This document shows, one piece after another, positions 50,721 to 57,428 of a DNA stretch of 64,000 bases (its first letter is position 1; every line of letters starts with the position of its first letter). Both the position numbers and the translations under genes were made by a program. Below the pieces are notes generated by a model. The model made no database searches, was not told where the DNA came from, and worked only from the letters and a program-made list of their open reading frames with translations. The DNA is from Ectopseudomonas composti. Lineage in GTDB: Bacteria; Pseudomonadota; Gammaproteobacteria; Pseudomonadales; Pseudomonadaceae. The stretch is taken from the NCBI RefSeq assembly GCF_001567565.1, contig NZ_LSSW01000002.1:1-64000 (forward strand), given 5' to 3'.

Positions 50721-51521
50721 ATGCGTCCGCCCGTTGCAGCGCCGCTGTGCGATTGCCACATTCATGTGTTTTCGCCGGATCGCGTCTATGCCGAGGCCAG
50801 CTACCGGCCGCCGCGCAAGAGCATCGAGGCGTTTCGCCGGGAGGCGCAGGTTGCAGGCATGGGCCGTGCCGTGCTGGTGCAGGCGTCGATCGATGGCAGC
50901 GATAACAGCCATCTGCTCGAGGTGCTGCGCAATACCACGGATATCGAGTTGCGCGGCGTGGCGATGATCGACGAGCACAGCCAGAACCTCGCTGAGCTGG
51001 ATGCTGCTGGCGTACGCGCGATCCGCATCCAGGATCGCAGTCGTCTCGGTATCAACGACCTGCCACGCCTGCCGGCGCTGGCTGCGCGGGCGGCCGAGCA
51101 GGGCTGGCATGTCGAGCTGAATACCGAGCCGCAGCGCTACGCTGCGCTGCAGGCAAGGCTCGGCGAGCTGCCGGCAGGGCAGGCGCTGGTGCTCGATCAC
51201 TTCGGCCAGATCGCTCCGGACAGCACTGCAGATCTCGCCGGCCTGAGTCGCCTGCTCGACAGCGGGCGGGTCTGGGTCAAGCTGGCGCCGACCCGTGTCA
51301 GTCGTCAGCCTGGCCGGTATGACGACCTCGCCGCGCCGTTGCGTCATCTGCTCACGCAGTACACCGAGCGCTGCCTGTGGGGCAGTGACTGGCCGCATGT
51401 GATGACGGCCGAACCGCTGCCGCAGTCAGCGGACATGCTGGCGTTTCTCCAGCGCGAGCTGGACGCGCGTCAGTTACAGGCCTGCCTGGTGGACAATCCG
51501 GCGCGACTCTATCGTTTCTGA
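50721..51521 (+). CDS. Amidohydrolase-2 family hydrolase (PDC/sugar lactonase-like)
   Basis: A TIM-barrel hydrolase of 266 residues. It begins with the metal-binding motif CDCHIHVF (residues 10-17) and has VLDHFGQIAPDS and, near the end, LWGSDWPHVMTAEP with the catalytic Asp. It resembles COG3618 proteins such as 2-pyrone-4,6-dicarboxylate lactonase (LigI) and L-rhamnonolactonase-type enzymes. It is 2 bp after tctA, in the same operon as the dehydrogenase. The function is probably lactone hydrolysis; the exact substrate is open. Confidence 0.82.
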   Translation: MRPPVAAPLCDCHIHVFSPDRVYAEASYRPPRKSIEAFRREAQVAGMGRAVLVQASIDGSDNSHLLEVLRNTTDIELRGVAMIDEHSQNLAELDAAGVRAIRIQDRSRLGINDLPRLPALAARAAEQGWHVELNTEPQRYAALQARLGELPAGQALVLDHFGQIAPDSTADLAGLSRLLDSGRVWVKLAPTRVSRQPGRYDDLAAPLRHLLTQYTERCLWGSDWPHVMTAEPLPQSADMLAFLQRELDARQLQACLVDNPARLYRF

Positions 51522-51725
51522 GATCTTATTTAATAGAACGATATTTCTATTTATAGATTTTAAAGCCCGCGGCTGGAGTCGCCTTTGGCTCGCTTCAGGC
51601 GGTCGCGGCTGAGAGCATGCCGAGAAAGCACACAGTTTACGGTGCTTTTTAGAGCTATTTATCGCTGTTTGAGTGCGTGGTGACGCACTCTGCAGCATTT
51701 TTCAGGGTGTGAGCTGGGTGAAGCT

Positions 51726-51752
51726 GAAATGGCATTATTGAAATGACATTTC
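51726..51752. promoter_or_regulatory. Operator P5 with adjoining half site
   Basis: GAAATG-A-CATTTC (51740-51752) is a perfect palindrome. Next to it GAAATGGCATTA (51726-51737) matches all but the last two bases, so this is a double site. It is the only promoter in the island with two sites this close together. Confidence 0.7.
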
Positions 51753-51826
51753 TATATGTTAGGCTTCAGCCTATTCGCAGCAGGCCTGACCTGCCCCTGG
51801 TGAAGTAGAACAACAAGGTCCGCACC
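51738..51826 (+). promoter_or_regulatory. Leader copy 3: core promoter with operator P5 and hairpin
   Basis: TTGAAA at 51738-51743, 16 bp, TAGGCT at 51760-51765. Hairpin GCAGG (51780-51784) pairs with CCTGC (51790-51794). The leader ends AACAAGGTCCGCACC before the ATG at 51827. The distance from -10 to ATG is 67 bp, the same as in copy 2 and two less than in copy 1. Confidence 0.7.
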
Positions 51827-51997
51827 ATGAGTCGAAGCATCTCCCTGCCGGGCGCCTGGCTGCGTCCCTGCATCCTGCCCCTCGGCGCGACTGCGCCAGG
51901 TTTTCAGCTCCGCACCTCATTCGTCTTTTGCCTGGCGCCGCTGCCTGTGTCGGCCGCTGCCCGGCCGGCCCATGCCTGTTTCGGTTCGACTGCCTGA
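51827..51997 (+). other. Short ORF after leader copy 3 (leader peptide or gene remnant)
   Basis: A 56-codon frame beginning MSRSISLPGAW, sharing only the first five codons (MxRSI) with the dehydrogenase at 46660. The rest is Pro/Ala/Leu-rich and unlike any family I know. It shares the start context AACAAGGTCCGCACC-ATG with the other two leaders. It is either a more decayed dehydrogenase start or a real short peptide. Confidence 0.4.
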
Positions 51998-52118
51998 TCG
52001 GCCTGCCTGCCGATCGTCAAAACGGCGCCCCGGGTTTTGCGAGGCGCCACTGTGTAGAGAAGAAGAGCCAAGGCAGCAGTGCCGCGGCTATCAGGAAGCC
52101 CCAACGAGGATCGTCCCC

Positions 52119-53099
52119 ATGATCGGCAAAATCACAAGAAAGCTAACCGCCAGTGCCCTGGTTGCCCTGGCCATGTCGACTCTCCCGGCTCACGCGGATG
52201 ATTATCCGCAGGGCAACATCGGTTTCATCGTGCCGTTCCCGCCTGGCGGTGGCACCGATATCTCCGCGCGTCAGCTGACCCAGCAGATTGGTGAAAGCAC
52301 CGGCTGGACCTTCGTGGTCGAGAACCGTCCCGGCGCCGGCGGCAACATCGGCCTGGCGCAGCTGGCCCGGGCCAAGGCCGATGGCCTCAGCCTGGCCATC
52401 GGCCAGACCTCCAACCTGGCGGTCAACCCCAGCCTGTACAAGGACATTCCCTACGACCCGCTGAAGGACTTCCGCCAGATTGCGGTGATCTCCACCCAGC
52501 CGATGGTCATCGTTACCCGCAGTGATTCGTCGATCAAGGATCTGCCCAGCTTCCTCGCCGATGCCAAGGCCGAGCCGGGCAGCCTGCTGTTCGGCACGCC
52601 GGGCTCGGGCACCGTGGCTCACCTGTCGCTGGAGCTGCTGCAGAGCAAGGCCGGCATCGAGCTGACCCACGTGCCGTACCCGGGCATCGCCCAGGCCATC
52701 AGTGACGTGATGGGGGGCGTGGTCGACATCTACATAGGCAGCATGCCCAGCGTCCTGCCACATATCCGCGCCGGCTCGCTGCGGCCGCTGGCCGTGACTT
52801 CGGCGCAGCGCAGCCCGATCCTGGCGGACGTGCCGACGGTGGCCGAGAGCGGCTTCGCCGGCTTCGAGACCGCCGACTGGAAAGCCGTGGTCGGCCCTGC
52901 CGGGCTCTCCGACGAGCGTGTTGCCCAGCTCAATCAGGTGATCAATGAAGCCCTGCGCTCGGACAAGGTGCGCAAGGCCATGGAAGCCGAGGGCAGCACC
53001 GTGCTCAACGAAGACAGCGCCTACTTCACCACTTTGCTGGGTGAGGAAATCGAGCGCTGGCGCGAAGTGATCAAGGTCTCCGGCGCCACCGTCAACTAA
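52119..53099 (+). CDS. TTT receptor (TctC/Bug family), system 2
   Basis: A 326-residue periplasmic binding protein with a signal peptide (ALVALAMSTLPAHADD) and the Bug motifs GFIVPFPPGGGTDISARQLTQQIG, FVVENRPGAGGNIGLAQLARAKADG and LFGTPGSGTVAHLSLELLQSKAG. It starts at the ATG at 52119, with AGGA upstream; the frame upstream is open but lacks a ribosome site. tctB and tctA follow after 55 and 11 bp. Confidence 0.92.
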   Translation: MIGKITRKLTASALVALAMSTLPAHADDYPQGNIGFIVPFPPGGGTDISARQLTQQIGESTGWTFVVENRPGAGGNIGLAQLARAKADGLSLAIGQTSNLAVNPSLYKDIPYDPLKDFRQIAVISTQPMVIVTRSDSSIKDLPSFLADAKAEPGSLLFGTPGSGTVAHLSLELLQSKAGIELTHVPYPGIAQAISDVMGGVVDIYIGSMPSVLPHIRAGSLRPLAVTSAQRSPILADVPTVAESGFAGFETADWKAVVGPAGLSDERVAQLNQVINEALRSDKVRKAMEAEGSTVLNEDSAYFTTLLGEEIERWREVIKVSGATVN

Positions 53100-53154
53100 G
53101 GCTGCAACTGCCGGGGGCTGCCCGTCTAGCTCCTGGCCTTTCGAGGAATTCGCA

Positions 53155-53598
53155 ATGTCACAGCGTAACTATCAGGACGCGATCAGCGGCCTGCTGATTG
53201 CGGTGTTCGGCGTGGTGATCGCGCTTTACGCGGTCAACCACTACAACATCGGCAGCATTCAGCGCATGGGCCCGGGCATGTTTCCGGTGGCCATGGGCAG
53301 CGTGCTGGCGGTGCTCGGCGCGCTGCTGGCCCTGTTCGCCTGGCTGCGTCCGGGGCTGCGCGAGGGCATGCCGGTGCAGTGGCGCCCGGCGCTGCTGGTG
53401 CTTGGCGCCATCGCGTTCTTCGCGCTGGCGGTGACCTACTCCGGCCTTATCCCGGGCGTGCTCGGCGTGGTGCTGATCTCCGCCATGGCCGATCGCAAGA
53501 CCCGCGCGAAACAGGCGTTGCTGCTCAGCGCCGCGCTGGTGCTGCTCGCTTACCTGATCTTCCAGCTCGCGCTGGATATGAACTTCGACCTGTTCTGA
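53155..53598 (+). CDS. TTT small permease (TctB family), system 2
   Basis: A 147-residue, four-segment membrane protein with IGSIQRMGPGMFPVAMGSVLAVLGALLALFAW, the TctB signature. The ATG at 53155 follows a GAGG-type site. Confidence 0.85.
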   Translation: MSQRNYQDAISGLLIAVFGVVIALYAVNHYNIGSIQRMGPGMFPVAMGSVLAVLGALLALFAWLRPGLREGMPVQWRPALLVLGAIAFFALAVTYSGLIPGVLGVVLISAMADRKTRAKQALLLSAALVLLAYLIFQLALDMNFDLF

Positions 53599-53609
53599 AA
53601 GGTGCCGGA

Positions 53610-55112
53610 ATGTCCTTCGCTGACAATCTGCTGATCGGCATGGAGACCGCCTTCTCCTGGTACAACCTGTTCTATTGTTTCGTCGGAGTGTTCATGGGCA
53701 CCCTGCTCGGGGTGATTCCGGGCATTGGCGTGCTGGCGGCCATCTCCATGCTGTTCCCGATGACGTTCCACCTGGAGCCCACCGCCGCGCTGATCATGCT
53801 CGCCGGCATCTGGTACGGCACCAGCTACGGCGGCAGCACGGCGTCGATCCTGCTCAACGTGCCGGGCACGCCGTCCAGCGCGGTAACCTGCCTCGACGGC
53901 TACCCGATGGCGCAGCAAGGGCGCGGCGGCGTGGCGCTGCTGATGACCACCGTGGCGTCGTTCTTCGGCGGTTCGTTTGGCATCATCCTGCTGATGAGCC
54001 TGGCCTCGACCATCAGCCACTACGCCCTGAGCTTCTCCTCGGCGGAGTACTTCGCGTTGATGCTGCTAGGCCTGGTGGCGGCCTCGAACATTTCCGGCGG
54101 CTCGCTGCTCAAGGGCCTGATCATGGTGGCCTTCGGCATCCTCTTTGGCACTGTCGGCAGTGACATCTATACCGGCACGCGGCGCTTCGACTTCGGTGTG
54201 CTCGACCTGGCCGACGGCATCAACCTGGTGGCGCTGGCCATGGGGCTGTTCGGTGTCGCCGAGGTGATCGCCAGCATCGGCAAGGTCGACGGCGGCCAGG
54301 TCGATCGCAAATCTCTGCGTCTGGCGGCGATGAAGCCCACCCGTGACGATCTCAAGCGCTCCTGGTGGCCGATGCTGCGTGGCTCGAGCATCGGTTCGTT
54401 CTTCGGCACGCTGCCGGGCACTGGTCCGTCCATCGCGGCGTTTCTCGCCTATGCCACCGAGCGTCGTCTGGCCCGTGAGCCGGAGCGTTTCGGCAAGGGC
54501 GCCATCGAGGGCATCGTCGCGCCGGAGTCGGCCAACAATGCGGCCGACCAGACCGCCTTCATCCCCACCCTGGCATTGGGCATTCCCGGCAGTGCGACCA
54601 TGGCGCTGATGCTCGGTGCGCTGATGATCCACGGCATCGCCCCCGGCCCCCAATTGATGACTGACCAGCCTTCGCTGTTCTGGGGCCTGGTGATCAGCTT
54701 CTGGATCGGCAACCTGCTGCTGGTGATCCTCAACGTGCCGCTGATCGGCCTCTGGGTGCGCCTGCTGATGGTGCCGTACCACCTGCTGTTCCCGGCGGTG
54801 CTGATGTTCGTCTGCATCGGCACTTACAGCGTCAACCACAGCGCCTTCGACGTGCTGGTGGTGACCCTGTTCGGCGCCTTCGGTTACGCCATGCGTGTGC
54901 TTGGTTTCCCTGCTGCGCCATTGCTGCTGGGTTTCGTCCTCGGGCCGATGATGGAGGAGCACTTCCGCCGCGCCATGCTGCTGTCGCGTGGGGATTTCAT
55001 GACCTTTGTCGAGCGGCCGATCAGCGCCACCGTGCTGGCCTTTACCGTCCTGGTGTTGCTGCTGGGCTTGCGCCCGCTGCTAATGGCCTGGCGCAAGCCC
55101 CGCTCGGCCTGA
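53610..55112 (+). CDS. TTT large permease (TctA family), system 2
   Basis: A 500-residue transporter. TctA hallmarks: GVFMGTLLGVIPGIGVLAAISMLFPMTF, GGSTASILLNVPGTPSSAVTCLDGYPMAQQG and GIVAPESANNAADQTAFIPTLALGIPG. The frame starts further upstream inside tctB, but the ATG at 53610 and the receptor-family start MSFADNLLIGMETAF are the natural beginning. It converges on mdcR with 12 bp between. Confidence 0.94.
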   Translation: MSFADNLLIGMETAFSWYNLFYCFVGVFMGTLLGVIPGIGVLAAISMLFPMTFHLEPTAALIMLAGIWYGTSYGGSTASILLNVPGTPSSAVTCLDGYPMAQQGRGGVALLMTTVASFFGGSFGIILLMSLASTISHYALSFSSAEYFALMLLGLVAASNISGGSLLKGLIMVAFGILFGTVGSDIYTGTRRFDFGVLDLADGINLVALAMGLFGVAEVIASIGKVDGGQVDRKSLRLAAMKPTRDDLKRSWWPMLRGSSIGSFFGTLPGTGPSIAAFLAYATERRLAREPERFGKGAIEGIVAPESANNAADQTAFIPTLALGIPGSATMALMLGALMIHGIAPGPQLMTDQPSLFWGLVISFWIGNLLLVILNVPLIGLWVRLLMVPYHLLFPAVLMFVCIGTYSVNHSAFDVLVVTLFGAFGYAMRVLGFPAAPLLLGFVLGPMMEEHFRRAMLLSRGDFMTFVERPISATVLAFTVLVLLLGLRPLLMAWRKPRSA

Positions 55113-55124
55113 CCGCCTGGTGCT

Positions 55125-56036
55125 TTACGACTGCCGGCTATACATCCGGCATTCGGCCAGCAGCGCCAGCAGGTTCGGGTCACGCTCCTTGGCCTTGAGG
55201 AAGACCACGCCGATATGCTGCTGCAGGTGGTACTTGGCCTGCAGCGGGATCAGTTTCACCCGGTTTTCGTACACCGCCGCCACGCGCCCGGGTAGCAGGG
55301 CGTAGCCGACGCCTGAGCTGACCATGCTGAGCAGGGTGAAGATGTCCTTGACCTGCATCGCCACCTTGGGCTCGAAGCCGGCCTGCTGGAACACCCGCTC
55401 GCCGTCGCGGAAGGTGGCGTAACCCTGGGTCAGGGTGATGAAAGTGTCGTTGCGCAGGTCGGCCAGGTCGACTTCGGGGTGATCGGCGAAGGGCGAGTCG
55501 TTGGGCGCGGCGAGAAAAATGTCGTCGGAGAACAGCGCCAGCTGTTCGCAGTCCGGGTCGCTGATGCTGTCGTCGAGGGCGATCAGAATCGCGTCCAGCT
55601 CCATGTTCTTCAGCTTGTACAGCAGGTCGACGTTGGAGCCGAGCACCAGGTCGATGTTCAGTTCGCTGCGGCGCAGCTTCAGGCCCATGATCAGTTGCGG
55701 CACGGTCTTCACCGTCAACGAGTAGAGCGCGCCGAGCTTGAAGCGTTCGGCGCCGAAGCCGGCTGCCTCGCGGGTCAGGCGCACCATCTCCTGAGCGTCG
55801 TGGATCAGCTTCTGGGCTTTCTCTTCCAGCACATAGGCGCTCTCCAGCGGAATCAGGTTGCGCCCCTCGTGCTTGAACAGTGGGCAGCGCAGCGCGCTTT
55901 CCAGCGAATGGATGGCGCGGTGCACGCTGACGTTGCTGGTCTGCAGCTCGCTGGCGGCGCGCGCCAGGTTGCCGCTGCGCATGAAGGCCAGGAAAACCTC
56001 CAGCTTCTTCAGGGTCAGTTCTTCATCGATCAGCAT
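55125..56036 (-). CDS. mdcR: LysR-type malonate regulator MdcR
   Basis: A 303-residue LTTR. The N-terminal HTH is ELTLKKLEVFLAFMRSGNLARAASELQTSNVSVHRAIHSLES, and the effector domain contains RFKLGALYSLTVKTVPQLIMGLKLRR and VGYALLPGRVAAVYENRVKLIPL. From memory the pattern SVHRA-H-LE and YSLT-TVP-IMG-KLRR closely matches malonate-utilisation regulators of Klebsiella and Pseudomonas. This would make it the regulator of the mdc operon at 33-40 kb, now 15 kb away. In P. aeruginosa I recall the regulator directly following madM. The identity is my recollection, not a search result. Confidence 0.85.
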   Translation of the reverse strand: MLIDEELTLKKLEVFLAFMRSGNLARAASELQTSNVSVHRAIHSLESALRCPLFKHEGRNLIPLESAYVLEEKAQKLIHDAQEMVRLTREAAGFGAERFKLGALYSLTVKTVPQLIMGLKLRRSELNIDLVLGSNVDLLYKLKNMELDAILIALDDSISDPDCEQLALFSDDIFLAAPNDSPFADHPEVDLADLRNDTFITLTQGYATFRDGERVFQQAGFEPKVAMQVKDIFTLLSMVSSGVGYALLPGRVAAVYENRVKLIPLQAKYHLQQHIGVVFLKAKERDPNLLALLAECRMYSRQS

Positions 56037-56376
56037 CGGCCAGTCCTTTTTCAGCGATGGCTGATTGTGCCGTATCCGCGTGGCGCGGCGGGGTGCGACT
56101 TTGGTTGCAGGGCCGTGGTGTCGGGAACGCCTCTTTATCTGTAATCCTAATAATGCTGATGTGATCAGTGGTCGGGGCCGCCGTATCAGCAGTCCAGTGA
56201 TGACGGATTTCGCTTCTCTGCCTGCGATATCAGACCTGAAAGCCCTGCAGCCTTGATGCGCGGTGAGCTACCGGCACTACCCATCGGCGAGGCCATGGGA
56301 TATTCGCGCTGGATGACGTGACGCTCAGCCTGGGGCGTCAACCAGCCTCCTCACAACCTGACACAGGAACACGCGC
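56037..56376. other. Intergenic region between mdcR and the GST gene
   Basis: 340 bp holding the mdcR promoter on the minus strand and the ribosome site of the GST gene (ACACAGGAACACGC). I see no further gene, repeat or operator. Confidence 0.5.
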
Positions 56377-56982
56377 ATGCAACTGATCTACGCCGCCGCT
56401 TCACCCTTCGCCCGCAAGGTTCGTGTGCTCGCCCATGAGACCAGCCTGCTGGAACGTATCGAGTTGCTCGACACCGCCGTACTGCCGACCACGCTCAACG
56501 AGCGGGTCAATGCGCTCAATCCGCTGGGCAAGATTCCGGTGCTGCTGAACGGAGAAGGCGAGGCGCTGTACGACAGTCGAGTGATCTGCGAGTACCTCGA
56601 TACCCTGCATCAGGGCCAGAAGCTGCTGCCGGAGGGGGCTTCGCGCTGGCAAGTGCTGCGCCTGGCCGCGCTGGCCGATGGACTGATGGATGCGGCCCTG
56701 CTAGCGCGTTACGAGCGCGGTGTGCGTCCGGAGCAACTGCGGTGGGCGGCCTGGCTGGATGGCCAGTTGGGCAAGGTGCAGCGCGCCCTGGCCGAGCTGG
56801 AGCGCCAGGCCGCGCAGTTGCAGGGGCCGCTCGACCTGGCGCAGATCGGTGTGGCCTGCGCCCTGGGCTATCTGGATTTTCGCTTTGCCGACCTCGACTG
56901 GCGCGCCGCGCATCCGCGCTTGACCGCCTTCCAGCAGGCCTTCGCTCTGCGCGCGTCGATGCAGGCCAGCGAGCCGGTGTGA
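56377..56982 (+). CDS. Glutathione S-transferase family protein
   Basis: A 201-residue GST with the thioredoxin-like N-terminal domain (MQLIYAAASPFARKVRVLAHETSLLERIELLDT with the catalytic Ser in the ASPFARK motif) and NPLGKIPVLLNGEGEALYDSRVICEYLD, the glutathione-binding Ser-Arg. The C-terminal helical domain follows. It is a single gene with its own ribosome site. Substrate unknown. Confidence 0.93.
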   Translation: MQLIYAAASPFARKVRVLAHETSLLERIELLDTAVLPTTLNERVNALNPLGKIPVLLNGEGEALYDSRVICEYLDTLHQGQKLLPEGASRWQVLRLAALADGLMDAALLARYERGVRPEQLRWAAWLDGQLGKVQRALAELERQAAQLQGPLDLAQIGVACALGYLDFRFADLDWRAAHPRLTAFQQAFALRASMQASEPV

Positions 56983-57204
56983 GCTTTTGTGCTCCGGCGC
57001 TGCCTTCCCGGCAATGTGCCGGCGTCCTGCTAGGCTGCATTAGGGGGCGTTCTTGAGGTTGCCCGCTACCGTCCGTCGGCGGAACGAACAGTGGTGTGCT
57101 CATTTTTTGCCCTCTCGGCATGTTTCTGGCGCCCGCTTGTGGTGCGCCTTTGTTGTTGATATCAAAGGGCTATCTCAAGTGGGATGTCCGTCACATCGGG
57201 TTTC

Positions 57205-57218
57205 GCCGTTAATTTGAC
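57205..57218 (+). promoter_or_regulatory. FleQ-box-like sequence 1
   Basis: GCCGTTAATTTGAC matches 10 of 14 positions of the FleQ box GTCA-N-TAAATTGAC (as remembered from P. aeruginosa pel). Weaker than box 2, and 51 bp upstream of it. Confidence 0.4.
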
Positions 57219-57255
57219 TGATTTTCGTGGTGTTCGATTTTGCGTACATCGAATG

Positions 57256-57269
57256 ATCAAAAAATTGAC
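57256..57269 (+). promoter_or_regulatory. FleQ-box-like sequence 2
   Basis: ATCAAAAAATTGAC matches 12 of 14 bases of the FleQ box. It lies 160-173 bp upstream of the chosen pelA ATG. P. aeruginosa pelA has several such boxes. Confidence 0.55.
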
Positions 57270-57428
57270 ATATCAAGGGCCGGTTGATTCAATGCGCAGG
57301 CTTTTTGATGTCAAGTTTCTCCTTGGTTCCCGTCTGTTGGGGCCGGTTTCCTGACGTTGTGGGGGAAGTATCATCATCGGCTTCTATCAAGCAGTAAGCG
57401 CGCATGCGCTATTTCAGTGCAGTGGGTT

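Larger units (their letters stand above)
51522..52118. other. Intergenic region with operator P5, leader copy 3 and a short ORF
   Basis: The 597 bp contain A+T-rich sequence (51525-51560, TTTAATAGAACGATATTTC), operators and the third leader, then a short ORF (51827-51997). The tctC ribosome site AGGA precedes the gene at 52119. Confidence 0.7.
56983..57428. other. Intergenic pel promoter region
   Basis: 446 bp between the GST gene and pelA. The right part (57170-57300) is A+T richer and carries two FleQ-box-like sequences. No gene I can support is present. Long upstream regions like this are usual for pel, whose control involves FleQ, cyclic di-GMP and RsmA. Confidence 0.65.

Noticed and set aside
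40289..55124. Prophage or transposon as carrier of the island
   Set aside because: I found no integrase, transposase, tRNA end or terminal repeats inside or at the edges, so I only call it an inserted segment.
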